The notes under the pieces: model-generated
The model's input: the letters and a program-made list of their open reading frames with translations, nothing else
Databases searched by the model: none
Told to the model about the DNA's origin: nothing
Assembly: GCA_944380395.1 (NCBI GenBank)
Contig: CALWHM010000010.1
Span: 1 to 55,320, forward strand
Direction of reading: 5' to 3'
Origin: an uncultured Clostridia bacterium
GTDB taxonomy: Bacteria; Bacillota; Clostridia; Christensenellales; UBA3700
DNA: 55,320 bases
Position numbers and translations under genes: made by a program
Part shown: positions 19,248 to 28,645 of the stretch, in pieces
How the letters are laid out: every line of letters begins with the position of its first letter
Position numbering within the stretch: position 1 is the stretch's first letter

Positions 19248-19300
19248 GCGTTACTTACCTCCAATAAGTATGAATAATATCTCTTTTTTTGTTGCCGTGT

Positions 19301-19328
19301 AAAAATAAGGCGGCAAAATAGCCGCCTT
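19301..19328 (-). terminator. Terminator between rpsO and pnp
   Basis: An 8-bp stem AAGGCGGC/GCCGCCTT (19307-19314 with 19321-19328) with a T-rich tail on the minus strand. Partial read-through would feed pnp. Confidence 0.82.
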
Positions 19329-19333
19329 CCCGA

Positions 19334-19597
19334 TTACTTCCTAAGTTCCAACTTGGCGTTGATGGCACGATAACGTTCGATATCGTTCTTCTTCAGATAG
19401 TTTTGCAATCTGCGCCTTCTGCTGACCAGCTTGAGAAGTCCTCTTTTGGAATGAAGATCGTTGGGATGCTGCCTGAGATGCTCGTTGAGCATTTCGATAC
19501 GCGCGGTGAGAAGCGCTATCTGCACTTCGGGCGAACCGGTGTCACCCTCCTTCATGCCGTAAGTGGCGATGATGTCCTTCTTTTCCATTTTTTCCAT
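19334..19597 (-). CDS. rpsO: 30S ribosomal protein S15
   Basis: Primary 16S rRNA-binding protein of the small subunit. The 87 residues include [16 protein letters not shown] and the rRNA-binding [14 protein letters not shown]. An in-frame upstream start would add 33 residues unlike S15. ATG 19597 is chosen because GGAGG lies 8 nt before it and the family begins here. A promoter lies about 90 bp upstream. Confidence 0.97.
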   Translation of the reverse strand: MEKMEKKDIIATYGMKEGDTGSPEVQIALLTARIEMLNEHLRQHPNDLHSKRGLLKLVSRRRRLQNYLKKNDIERYRAINAKLELRK

Positions 19598-19686
19598 TTG
19601 TTTTACCTCCGTCGGAAAATTTATTTGCCTGCAGCCGCGTAATGCATCGGAGTTGTTTGCAAAACCCTGCCGCAGGTACGTTAAAT

Positions 19687-19716
19687 ATTTTAGCACATAT
19701 ATTCGAATAATGGCAA
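19687..19716 (-). promoter_or_regulatory. Promoter of rpsO-pnp
   Basis: TTGCCA (19711-19716), 18 bp, TAAAAT (19687-19692) on the minus strand. Confidence 0.6.
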
Positions 19717-20109
19717 GCGAAAAATATATATTTATGCGCGGGAATATTTTAATTTTGTTTTGTAAGCCGCGGACGGACGATTTGTTGTGACGACTGATTA
19801 TATCTGCCCGCTTTTCCTGTGCTTTGCCATAGCTGTATTTCTGTCCGGTTTAGCGGACTCTTAGCTTTAACTTGTTCACTTTAGTGGACACTTGCTTTTT
19901 ATCTTTGTACGCGTTACCAGCGCTTGCATTAACTGTCCACTTTTGTGGACACTTATCTTTTATCTTTGTATGCGTTACCAGCGCCTGCATTAACTGTCCA
20001 CTTTTGTGGACACTTGCGGGTGTGGGTTATGTTTTGTCCGGTTTTGCGGACACTTACATTTTATCTTTGTATGCGTTACCAGCGCTTGCATTAACTGTCC
20101 ACTTTTGTG

Positions 20110-20480
20110 GACACTTTGCTTTTTATCGTTGTCCGGTTTTGCGGACGCTTATGCGCGGGAGTTTTGTTGGCTGCGGACGGACGGCTTTTTGCTTTTCCAC
20201 AAATAGTTCGTAATCTGAACTATTGAACGGTCGTTCAATAAGTCGGAAAAATTTTTGCGAAAGTTACAGTTATAAATTTGGGGAAATTGCGTTTGACAGC
20301 AATTTGCAAACATATACTTTATATTTTTAGTTTTGACTTATTGAACAGTTGAACAATTGAACAATTGAACAACTGTTCAATTAGGTTGATAAAAAATTGA
20401 TATTGACTGCTAGCTCGCTCTGCTTGGCTGATATAAAATTGTTGCCCGACAACAGTAACGCGGTTTTACCAAGCGCTTGC
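20110..20480. repeat. Direct duplication, copy 1
   Basis: About 370 bp nearly identical to 20690-21060, offset 571 bp growing to 579 bp. It includes an inner tract of 8-bp units (GAACAATT) with two perfect units here against three in copy 2, and a short palindrome GAACGGTCGTTC. Confidence 0.88.
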
Positions 20481-20689
20481 TTTTTATTACTTGTCAGGTT
20501 TTTGGGCGCTTGCTTTAACTTGTCCGGTTTTGCGGGCACTTACGGGTACCCGTTAGTTATGCTTTGTCCACTTTTGTGGACACTTGCGGGTGTGGGTTAT
20601 GTTTTGTCCGGTTTAGTGGACACTTATCTTTTATCTTTGTATGCGTTACTAGCGCTTGCTTTTAACTTGTCCGGTTTAGTGGACATTTG

Positions 20690-21060
20690 CTTTTTATCGT
20701 TGTCCGATTTTGCGGGCGCTTATGCGCGGGAGTTTTGGTGGCTGATAACGGACGGCTTTTTGCTTTTCCACAAATAGTTCGTAATCTGAACTATTGAACG
20801 GTCGTTCAATAAGTCGGAAAAATTTTTGCGAAAGTTACAGTTATAAATTTGGGGAAATTGCGTTTGACAGCAATTTGCAAACATATACTTTATATTTTTA
20901 GTTTTGACTAATTGAACAGTTGAACAATTGAACAATTGAACAATTGAACAACTGTTCAATTGGGTTGATAAAAAATTGATATTGACTGCTAGCCCGCTCT
21001 GCTTGGCTGATATAAAAATTCTGTCCGACAGCAGCAACGAGGTTTTGCCAAGCGCTTGCT
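20690..21060. repeat. Direct duplication, copy 2
   Basis: Second copy of the segment at 20110-20480. The core from CCACAAATAGTTCG to GACTGCTAGC differs by only a few bases plus one additional 8-bp unit. Confidence 0.88.
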
Positions 21061-21286
21061 TTTAACTTGTCCGGTTTAGTGGACACTTGCTTTTTGCCGC
21101 TTTGTCCGGTTTTGCGGGCGCTTTGCCTTGGCTGTCCACTTTTGTGGACACTTATGGGTGTTGGGCGTGTTTTGTCCACTTTTGTGAACACTTTGCCTTA
21201 GCTGTCTTTCTGCCCGGTTTAGCGGACTCTTAGCTTTAACTTGTCCACTTTAGTGGACACTTGCGGGGATGGGGATATTGGCGGCA

Positions 21287-21319
21287 AAACAATGGGGCTT
21301 CGCTGTTTCGCGAAGCCCC
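21287..21319 (-). terminator. Terminator after the 1501-residue protein gene
   Basis: A 10-bp stem GGGGCTTCGC/GCGAAGCCCC (21294-21303 with 21310-21319). The minus-strand tail is ATTGTTTT. It lies 83 bp after the stop codon. Confidence 0.7.
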
Positions 21320-21401
21320 GAACGGACATCTCCTTCCGCTGTGTTATTGCTTAGGCTTTTCGCCTGTTAGGTCAAGCGTTTGCGGGCTTGACCGCTTTCC
21401 G

Positions 21402-24400
21402 TTATTGCTTAGGCTCTTCGCCCTCGGGTTCGAGGGTTTCTTCCACCAGCTTGACTACCTTGCCGCCGAGCAGGACTATCATCTTGACTGCGGTCAGCGA
21501 GTATTCGTCGGCGTACACTTTCAGCGATTTGGTCAGCGTGCCGCCGCCGATTATCTTCACGCGGTTATGCTCTTCTTTGACAAGTCCGCGCTTGCGCAGT
21601 GTTTTGATATTTACCATATCGCAGTCGTTGTAAAGATCCTGTATTTTGTCCAGACCAACGAACGCCGTCTTTTTGACTTCGTCTACGTAAGGAACGTTCT
21701 TGACCTTGATGAGTTCGAGCGCTTCCGCATCGGTGAGCTGGGCGTTGGCGTCCTGTGAATCCACGCGGGAACGCAATTTGTCCGTCTTTTTAGCCTTGAT
21801 GAGCAGGCTGCCCTTTTGCAGAAGAATGAGTTCCTTAAAGCTCTTGCGCTCTGTTTTCTTCTTCTTGTCCACCTGCTTTTGAGCCATGGTTTCGTCTATG
21901 AGTTCCTTGGCGTATTTCAAGCCGCGGTTGGATTTGACTTTGAGCGTGAACGGCACTTCCTCATAGCCCTTCTTTTCCGTGATGAGCTGATGATACTTGT
22001 CGTACTCGTACTGCTCCGGATCGAGCGGCAGGAACAGCTTTATCGTCTTGCCGGTAAGCGTTATCTTAGCCACGAGCGCGCCCTTGTGTTTGAAGTTGTC
22101 CGCGCGGTTGGTGAGCGAACGCGACACGTTCTTGTATGTGAGCAGGTGATTTACCAACTCCTCGTAAATGGTCTTGTTCACGTCGGAACCATATCTCAGG
22201 CGGCCGCGCATAGTGGAAGTGCGGCGCTTTCTTGCGTCTTCCGCGGTGATGAGTTTGGGTGCGCCGTCATCCTCCGGCTCTTCCTCATCGTCCTCCTTTT
22301 CTTCCACTTCGGGGGTATCGTCTTCTTCTTCCTCGACCTCCTCAACTTCGTCTTCGTCCTCTTCGGGCAGAACGGCGGCGGCGACTTCTTCTTCCTCGAC
22401 CTCCTCCTTTTCTTCCTCATAGAAGGCGTAAACGCTGATGTCTTCCGTCAAGTCTTTGTCTACGAAGCTGCTCTCTTCAACGGCGTTTTCGTGCGTTTCC
22501 TCATCGATGAACCAGCCGCGGAATTTGAAGCCCTCCTTGACGGGTGCGGCAGGAAGATCGAGCGCGTCTCTGCCCGCGGTCTCCACGGTGGCGACGACCT
22601 CTCCGTCCGCAATAAAGGAGATGACGTGAGGCACGACGGGTTCGGGTTCAGGTTCGGGTTCGGGCTGCACCGCGACGGGTTCGGGTTCGGGAAGTTTGTC
22701 GTACTGACCGTATACGATGAAGTCCCTGTACAGATACTTTTCCGCATACGCTTCGGGCGTGAAGGGCTGCTCTCTGCCTTCTTCCGTCATAAACCAACCG
22801 ACAAATTCGTAGCCGTCCAGCGCGTGCGCGGCGGGGAATTCGAGCACCTCTCTGCCCATCGTGTGCACCACGCCCGCGACATAGCCGCCCGCGATAAAGC
22901 CGATGATATGCTCCTCCGGGGGTTTCTCCACCCAGCGCGCGTACAGTTTTACGTCTCCCGTCACCTTGTAACGCATTCTTGCGGGCAGAACGGGTATCTC
23001 CGTTGCCGCGGGAGCGGGCGCTTCTTGCACAGGCTCGGCTTCGGGAGGATTCACGTAATATGTGCCGCCCTCTTCCACGGTGCTTGCCTGTTCCGGATCT
23101 TCCGCCGTGCCCTGCGGCACTTCCCCGCTTTCGGACGCCGCCTGTTCCGCGGGCGCTTCTTCTGCGGGAGTTTCCGCCTCTGCCGTTTCTTGTGCGGGAG
23201 CTTCTTCCGCCGCTGCCGCTTCTTGTGCGGGAGTTTCCTCTGCTGCCGCCTCTTGTGCGGGCGCTTCCGCTTGTGCGGGAGCTTCTTGTGCGGGAGCTTC
23301 TTGTGCCGTTTCCGAAGCGGGAACTTCTTCTATCGTTTCCGAAGCGGGAACTTCTTCCACCGTTTCCGAAGCGGGAACTTCGATTTCCTGCGCGGGAGTT
23401 TCCGCATTGTTATTTCTCATTTTTGCCTTTTTGGCGCGTTTAGAACTCATTGCGCTGCCGCTGCCTCCTCCTTCCTGATCGTCCGTCACATCGCTGCCGC
23501 CCGGCTGATCGTATATTCTCACCTCTTCTTCAGCGGGAGTTTGCTCTGCGGGAGCTGCCTCGGCAGTTTCTTCGGCGGGAGTTTGCTCTGCGGGAGCAGC
23601 CTCAGCCGCTTCTTCTGCGGGTGCTTCTTCTGCGGGCGCTTCTGCCGCTTCTTCGGCGGGAGCTTCTTCGGCAGGTGCCGCTTCTGCCGTTTCTTCGGCA
23701 GGTGCTTCTTCAGCAAGCGCCGCTTCTGCCGCTTCTTCCGCGGATGCTTCTTCTGCGGGCGCTTCCGTTACGTCGGCTGCGGCGCCGCCGTCACCTTCGG
23801 GCTTGTCGCCGTCGGGAGTATCACCGGGAGTTTCGGGCTTGTCGCCGTCGGGGTCGGGCTTATCTTCATCGCCGTCTTCTTCCGGCTCCAAAGGCACGGG
23901 CTGAGTGCACTCCTCATCCAGATACCAGCCTGCGAACACAAGACCTTCTCTCTCCTCGGGTACGGGCAGCTCTATGACGTCGCCCTTCTTCGCCTTGATG
24001 ACGGTGGGTTCTTCTCCCTCCGTTGCGCCGACGAGCGTTATCGACTTCTTCCTGACAAGCAGGAGTATGAGGAGCAGGACTATGATGAGTATTACGATGA
24101 GTACAGCCAAAGCGATTATCACCCAAAGCAAGGTGTTGTCCTGCGCGAGAGGCGAGCCCACGACCAGATAGTCGCCCGCCGCGTCCACGGTGAGCTGCAG
24201 CGTGGAGCCGTCCATTCTCACGGTGACGGGAGCATAAGAGCCGTCTTCTCCTATTTTATAAACTATATAATTACCTATTTCACTCATTGACTCGCCGAGA
24301 TTGACGGTAATGGTGTATATGCCGCGCACGCCGAACACGGCGTTTTCCGCGCTGACTATGTCTATTCCGAGCACGCCGTAAGCTTCCCTGCCCGTGGATT

Positions 24401-25907
24401 CCGCAACGGCGGAATGCGCGCTTGCGGCGGAAGTGTCCCAAGTGGCGCTGACGGCGGTGTCAAGCAAGCCGCCCTTGTCGTTCTGAACTTTGCCGCCTAT
24501 GCCCGCTACCGTGGCTTCGCGCTTTTCGGGAGCGGTGGTATACAAAACATACATGGATACGTTTTGAGTCGCAACGCCGCTTTTTGCCGCATTTATCGCG
24601 CTGAGCCCTTCAACTGCGGGGGAAGGAATATTGTACGACTCGCCGTACTTTTTTACTTCATGGGTCGTGGTTGCGACTTTGTCGGGATCGCCGTCCCCGT
24701 TGATGTCGTCCGCAACGTCGTCTCCGTCAAGGTCGTAATAGTAGTTGATCGTGACGGTGAAGCTCTTGCGCTGATAGGTGGCTTTCACCTTGAACGCGGC
24801 GCCGTCCGCGTCCTCTTTTATCTGTTTGGAAGCTGTGGAGTCGTCCTCCCACGTGACGCTCACGCGGTCAAAGCCGTCGCGGGTCGCGGAAGGGAGCATG
24901 CCGACAAGAGTTGCGGGGGTGTATTCTCCCGGAGTTACGGTGACGGATTCGCGCAATGTCTTATATGTTTTACCGTCCAGTTCGGGAAGCAAGAGGTCTA
25001 TGGGAATGACTATCTCGGGGTCGCCGAATTCAGCCACCACGCTTATGTTTTCCGCAGGCATAAGATATTTGGAAAGGTCGGTCACGAGTTCGCCGTTTAT
25101 CCTCCAGCCCTTGAACACCTTGCCTTCGGGAGGAGTGGGCTTGGATTGACTGCCCATATATACGCTCAAAGGAACGTTCGCGCCCGCTTGGTGTGTGACG
25201 TTGGGCTGTCCTTCTATGGATACGGTGAGGATATATACCTGCTTCGACCAGCTGCCGACGAGCGATATCTCAGTTCCGACTACTTGCGGTATGAGGGAGC
25301 TGTTCAAAGTCGTGACCGTCGTATCCGTTTCTTCCAACTTCCAGCCGGCGAACGCGTATCCTTCGGGAGCCGTGGGCGGAACGAGAGATACAGCGCCGTC
25401 ATCTATGTCATATCGCTTGGGGTTGGTGTTTTCCCATTGGGGAGGGGAAGTCACTTCTTCGGGATAGTTTACGTCATACTCAACGGTGAAGACGATCGGG
25501 TTGAACACGGGGTTAAGCACCACCGTCCCTCCGCTTGTGCCGAAAAACGCGGCGTCATTAACGGTGAGTTTTCCGTTGCCGTTATATACGGCCACTTGCT
25601 TTCCGTTAAGTTCAAATCCGCCGAACTCCCTGCCTTCCTCGTTAGACTTTATAATACCCAAAGACACGGGTATATCCGTATAGATGTTCTCACCGAAAAC
25701 GACGGACGTTATACTGTCGGGGGTTGCGGTAAAGCCGCGCTCGTAACCGTATGTAACGTTGTCCGCGCCCTCATGCCAGCCTTCCGCATAAGCCACATTG
25801 TTTGAAAGTACCGACGGGGTGACGACGGTAAACAAGACCGCCGCTATCAAAAGCACCGCCAACAAGACCTTGGCGGGAGAAGCTTTCCACTTTGAAAATT
25901 CCCTCAT
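21402..25907 (-). CDS. Large membrane protein with InlB-type repeats and a C-terminal L15-like domain
   Basis: 1501 residues. A signal peptide (about 1-41, ending VAYAEG) leads an external part with Listeria-Bacteroides/InlB-type beta-grasp repeats (motifs such as FAGWKLEE, FKGWRINGE). One strong membrane helix (about 588-615) ends in RKK. After it come another such repeat (FAGWYLDEE), a low-complexity EEAPAEEAAEA tract (about 705-920), two more repeats (FVGWFMTEE, FRGWFIDEE), an acidic tract (about 1162-1212), an unnamed domain (about 1235-1340) and a tail (about 1423-1490) resembling the C-terminal half of ribosomal protein uL15 (RVKIIGGGTLTKSLKV). ATG follows AGAGG. Function is unknown; the charge rule places the L15-like part in the cytoplasm. 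Confidence 0.85.
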   Translation of the reverse strand: MREFSKWKASPAKVLLAVLLIAAVLFTVVTPSVLSNNVAYAEGWHEGADNVTYGYERGFTATPDSITSVVFGENIYTDIPVSLGIIKSNEEGREFGGFELNGKQVAVYNGNGKLTVNDAAFFGTSGGTVVLNPVFNPIVFTVEYDVNYPEEVTSPPQWENTNPKRYDIDDGAVSLVPPTAPEGYAFAGWKLEETDTTVTTLNSSLIPQVVGTEISLVGSWSKQVYILTVSIEGQPNVTHQAGANVPLSVYMGSQSKPTPPEGKVFKGWRINGELVTDLSKYLMPAENISVVAEFGDPEIVIPIDLLLPELDGKTYKTLRESVTVTPGEYTPATLVGMLPSATRDGFDRVSVTWEDDSTASKQIKEDADGAAFKVKATYQRKSFTVTINYYYDLDGDDVADDINGDGDPDKVATTTHEVKKYGESYNIPSPAVEGLSAINAAKSGVATQNVSMYVLYTTAPEKREATVAGIGGKVQNDKGGLLDTAVSATWDTSAASAHSAVAESTGREAYGVLGIDIVSAENAVFGVRGIYTITVNLGESMSEIGNYIVYKIGEDGSYAPVTVRMDGSTLQLTVDAAGDYLVVGSPLAQDNTLLWVIIALAVLIVILIIVLLLILLLVRKKSITLVGATEGEEPTVIKAKKGDVIELPVPEEREGLVFAGWYLDEECTQPVPLEPEEDGDEDKPDPDGDKPETPGDTPDGDKPEGDGGAAADVTEAPAEEASAEEAAEAALAEEAPAEETAEAAPAEEAPAEEAAEAPAEEAPAEEAAEAAPAEQTPAEETAEAAPAEQTPAEEEVRIYDQPGGSDVTDDQEGGGSGSAMSSKRAKKAKMRNNNAETPAQEIEVPASETVEEVPASETIEEVPASETAQEAPAQEAPAQAEAPAQEAAAEETPAQEAAAAEEAPAQETAEAETPAEEAPAEQAASESGEVPQGTAEDPEQASTVEEGGTYYVNPPEAEPVQEAPAPAATEIPVLPARMRYKVTGDVKLYARWVEKPPEEHIIGFIAGGYVAGVVHTMGREVLEFPAAHALDGYEFVGWFMTEEGREQPFTPEAYAEKYLYRDFIVYGQYDKLPEPEPVAVQPEPEPEPEPVVPHVISFIADGEVVATVETAGRDALDLPAAPVKEGFKFRGWFIDEETHENAVEESSFVDKDLTEDISVYAFYEEEKEEVEEEEVAAAVLPEEDEDEVEEVEEEEDDTPEVEEKEDDEEEPEDDGAPKLITAEDARKRRTSTMRGRLRYGSDVNKTIYEELVNHLLTYKNVSRSLTNRADNFKHKGALVAKITLTGKTIKLFLPLDPEQYEYDKYHQLITEKKGYEEVPFTLKVKSNRGLKYAKELIDETMAQKQVDKKKKTERKSFKELILLQKGSLLIKAKKTDKLRSRVDSQDANAQLTDAEALELIKVKNVPYVDEVKKTAFVGLDKIQDLYNDCDMVNIKTLRKRGLVKEEHNRVKIIGGGTLTKSLKVYADEYSLTAVKMIVLLGGKVVKLVEETLEPEGEEPKQ

Positions 25908-25956
25908 AACTCAACCTCTTACCTGAAATACGCGAGCAAGCCCCACGTTTAATATA

Positions 25957-25985
25957 ATTATATTATGTGCGAAAGCAAAAGTCAA
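25957..25985 (-). promoter_or_regulatory. Promoter of the 1501-residue protein gene
   Basis: TTGACT (25980-25985), 17 bp, TATAAT (25957-25962) on the minus strand, about 50 bp before the ATG, which has an AGAGG site. Confidence 0.82.
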
Positions 25986-26160
25986 TACCAAATATGGACA
26001 TTTATGCGCATTATCGAGAAAAAGTTTTATAAAAATATTACAAAAGATTTGTTCTGAGCGGCGTGGACCAGGAAAAAATATTGAAAAAATCAAGCCAAAT
26101 TAAAGAAAATACGTGCTTTTTTAAGCGGAAATCAAGCGTTTTCCAAAAATATCCGCCGCT

Positions 26161-27588
26161 TCAACGGGTCAAATCGGGAAAAAAGTCCGCCTTTGCCCGA
26201 ATGAGCGCTTCACCGCGCTGCAAATATACGTCTATGCCCTTGGGATCGGCGAGCCGTTCCAGCCTGTTTTCTTCCGGCACATACAGCTTGCTTATGCCGC
26301 CCGCGCCGCAGGCTATCACGCTTGCGCACTCCTCCATTATGTCGATGTTGTATACGCATTGTTTGCCCGGCAGGCAGTAACCCACGTTCTCCAAATTGCC
26401 GCTCATATATTTTTGGCGGTACATATAGTAAGGGATATAGCCGCGCTCTGCGGCAAGGGCGCGCGCATAGTCCACCATACCGCCCGTGGCGGAAGATACG
26501 TTGTCATATCCCGCAAGTTTAAGTCCCGAACCCTTTTTGAGCGCAAGCGTGTGCACGGTCACGTTTTGCGGGCGCAAGGCGAATATGCCGTCTGCGGTGC
26601 GGGCAAAGTCCTCTTCCCCCTCTCCGGGAAGCCCCGCGATGAGGTCGCAGTTGATGTCAAACGGGTACTTTTTCGCCGCCTCGTAAGCGGCGAAAAAGTC
26701 CGCGGCGGTGTGCTTTCTTCCGATGAGCGCTATCGTCTTGTCATTGAGCGACTGAGGATTGACTGATATTCGCGTTACTCCCATATCGTCCATAATTTTC
26801 AACTTCTCTTCCGTGATGGTGTCCGGTCTGCCCGCCTCCACGGTGAACTCAGTGCCCACCCCTTTCAGCCCTTCAAGCACACGGATAAATTCCTTATCGG
26901 GCAAGGACGTGGGAGTACCTCCGCCCACATACACGGCGCGCAGCAAATAGCCGCGCTCCGATATGAGTTTTCGGGCTGCTGCGATTTCCTTTACCAATAG
27001 CTCTACGTAATCGGGAATAAGCTTTTTCACCCTGCCTATCTCCGCGGAGATAAAGGAGCAGTAACTGCACCGCGTGGTGCAAAAAGGTATGTTGACGAAA
27101 AGGTCGATGTATTTGCCGTCTTTTTTTACAATGCCCTCCTGGGCGGCGCAGACAGAGGCGATGAGCTTTGCCTTATCCTTGCTCACGCGCAGAGTGTTTA
27201 CAAAGTAGTCAAGCGCGTCCGCGCCCGCATCTTTCGTGTCCCTGAAAAGCTTGGTGGGGCGCACGCCCGTGAGCGAGCCATACGGAAGAGTAAAGCCGTA
27301 AATTTTTTCCATAAGGTCATAGACCATTATCTTTGCCGTGCGCTTTAATATGCGCTTTTCCTCTTCATCGCAAGAAAATTGTTCTAAATTAACGCGTTTT
27401 TCAAAAGTATATTCCGGATTTTCTCCCGATAATGTATAGGTTAGAAGTATTACGGCTGAATTTTCCTCGTGCGAAAAAGTAAGGCGAACTTCCCCTCCGC
27501 CCTCTTTTTCAAAGGCGCGGGGATCGAACGCGCGTATTACTTCCGCAATGTCCGCGGACATATTTTCCTTGCTGCAATAAAATTTCAT
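26161..27588 (-). CDS. hemZ: HemZ-type radical-SAM coproporphyrinogen dehydrogenase-like protein
   Basis: The 475 residues have an N-terminal region of about 150, then the radical-SAM motif PFCTTRCSYCSF (about 170-181, CxxxCxxC) and the HemN-like GGGTPTSL. The family is named for oxygen-independent coproporphyrinogen III oxidation in heme synthesis; many members have uncertain substrates, and no other heme genes are here. The ATG overlaps the MBL gene stop by 4 nt, ending the recJ-relA-dtd-MBL-hemZ series. This is the usual clostridial place for hemZ. No clear terminator was found in the 26094-26160 gap. Confidence 0.9.
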   Translation of the reverse strand: MKFYCSKENMSADIAEVIRAFDPRAFEKEGGGEVRLTFSHEENSAVILLTYTLSGENPEYTFEKRVNLEQFSCDEEEKRILKRTAKIMVYDLMEKIYGFTLPYGSLTGVRPTKLFRDTKDAGADALDYFVNTLRVSKDKAKLIASVCAAQEGIVKKDGKYIDLFVNIPFCTTRCSYCSFISAEIGRVKKLIPDYVELLVKEIAAARKLISERGYLLRAVYVGGGTPTSLPDKEFIRVLEGLKGVGTEFTVEAGRPDTITEEKLKIMDDMGVTRISVNPQSLNDKTIALIGRKHTAADFFAAYEAAKKYPFDINCDLIAGLPGEGEEDFARTADGIFALRPQNVTVHTLALKKGSGLKLAGYDNVSSATGGMVDYARALAAERGYIPYYMYRQKYMSGNLENVGYCLPGKQCVYNIDIMEECASVIACGAGGISKLYVPEENRLERLADPKGIDVYLQRGEALIRAKADFFPDLTR

Positions 27589-28211
27589 ACGCGTTTGTAA
27601 AGGGGATTTGCCGCCCTTTCAAAAGAAGAAGTCGTATCTTCCCCGTGCCCGGGATATATGTTGTATTCGCCTTCAAGTGAGAGTATCTTATTTACGGAAG
27701 ATACTATATCTTCAAAGCTGCCGTCGTAAAAATCGTATCTTCCGAAAGAGGCTTTGAACAGCGTATCCCCGCAGAAAATATTATTTTCTATTATATAGCA
27801 CGCTCCGCCCGCGGAATGCCCGGGGGTGTGTATCACCTTTATATACATACCCGCAAGGCGCAATACTTCCCCGCCCTCCAACAGCTTATCCGCGGGAGCG
27901 GGTTCGCATTTGGCATAGCTGTACGCAGCCAAACTTTTATTCGGATCGGTGAGTTTATCCGCGTCGAGTTTGTGGATATAAATGTCCGCGCCCGTAAGCT
28001 CTTTTAAGGCTTTGGTCTGACCGATATGGTCGTAATGCCCGTGCGTGAGCAATATGGCTTTTATGTCAAGGTCGTTTTCGTCTATAAAACTTTTTATCTT
28101 TTTGAATCTGTCACCGGGGTCAATGACCACGCATTCTCTGCTGCCTTCATTCCTTATAAAGTAGCAGTTGACTTCCATAAGTCCCAAAGAAAGTTTATCG
28201 ACTTTTATCAT
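27585..28211 (-). CDS. MBL-fold metallohydrolase (YqgX/GloB-like)
   Basis: The 208 residues carry the metallo-beta-lactamase metal motif THGHYDHIGQ (about 56-65), a second His in HTPGHSAGGACY, the bridging Asp in FCGDTLF and a final His in YPGHGEDT. This is the short glyoxalase-II-like clade. Such enzymes hydrolyse thioesters such as S-lactoylglutathione analogues, but the substrate is not set by sequence. It overlaps dtd by 4 nt (ATGA) and hemZ by 4 nt, so translation is coupled. The relA-dtd-MBL-hemZ order is conserved in Clostridia. Confidence 0.93.
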   Translation of the reverse strand: MIKVDKLSLGLMEVNCYFIRNEGSRECVVIDPGDRFKKIKSFIDENDLDIKAILLTHGHYDHIGQTKALKELTGADIYIHKLDADKLTDPNKSLAAYSYAKCEPAPADKLLEGGEVLRLAGMYIKVIHTPGHSAGGACYIIENNIFCGDTLFKASFGRYDFYDGSFEDIVSSVNKILSLEGEYNIYPGHGEDTTSSFERAANPLYKRV

Positions 28212-28645
28212 TTTTCGAATACCACCGTCACCGGTCCGTCCAGGTTCGTTTCAAGGTGCATATGCTCCCCGAAAGCGCCCTGCGCTACGTCGCCGAGCAA
28301 CTCCTTGAATTTATTTACCGTATAGTCGTAAAGAGGTCTTGCCTCATCGTGGTTGAGCGCGTGCGAAAAATCGGGGCGCCTGCCCGTGGCGGGATTTGCA
28401 TACAAAGTGAAGTTGGACACCGCCATCACCTGCCCTCCCACTTCCTTCAGGCTCAGATTCAGTTTGCCGTCTTCATCGCGGAAGATACGCATATTGACTA
28501 TCCTGTTTACGATGTAGTCCGCCTTCTCCTTTGTGTCGCCCTGAGTAAAGCCCAACAGCACGAGATAGCCGAAGCCGCAGCGCGAGATCTCCCGCCCGTC
28601 CACGCTCAATATGCAGCTGTTTATCCTTTGAACCATCGCGCGCAT
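28208..28645 (-). CDS. dtd: D-aminoacyl-tRNA deacylase
   Basis: Homodimeric proofreading enzyme that frees D-amino acids and glycine from mischarged tRNA. The 145 residues are the normal length. It begins MRAMVQRI as the family does, and has the SxxT motif SNFTLYA (about 77-83; Gln is commoner than Asn) and the Gly-cisPro loop in LDGPVTVVF near the C-terminus. The start shares a base with the relA TAA stop (TAATG). It overlaps the MBL gene at its end. Confidence 0.95.
   Translation of the reverse strand: MRAMVQRINSCILSVDGREISRCGFGYLVLLGFTQGDTKEKADYIVNRIVNMRIFRDEDGKLNLSLKEVGGQVMAVSNFTLYANPATGRRPDFSHALNHDEARPLYDYTVNKFKELLGDVAQGAFGEHMHLETNLDGPVTVVFEK

Larger units (their letters stand above)
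19840..21262. repeat. Dispersed array of GTCC-N-GGAC palindromes
   Basis: About 18 short hairpins of two interchangeable kinds: TGTCCACTTTTGTGGACA (or with TTTA in the loop) and GTCCGGTTTTGCGGAC (or GTCCGGTTTAGTGGAC). Pairing is kept while bases change (A-T, G-C, G-T at the same position). Units are spaced about 35-60 bp apart, often joined by a TATCTTTGTATGCGTTACC-type linker. The revcomp of the TTTA form is the unit of the array at 48423-48792. The block 19717-21286 holds no supportable gene; open frames there merely read through repeats. Confidence 0.85.

Noticed and set aside
17298-19277. 659-residue open frame on the plus strand
   Set aside because: It lies wholly opposite pnp and its translation resembles no family; it mirrors the codon pattern of the real gene.
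20720-21191. Two overlapping short frames with repeated IVQLFNCS
   Set aside because: They only translate the 8-bp repeat tract and palindromes; no start signals.
21816-24290. 824-residue open frame on the plus strand
   Set aside because: Antisense shadow of the low-complexity 1501-residue protein; Phe/Arg/Cys-rich translation without domain signs.
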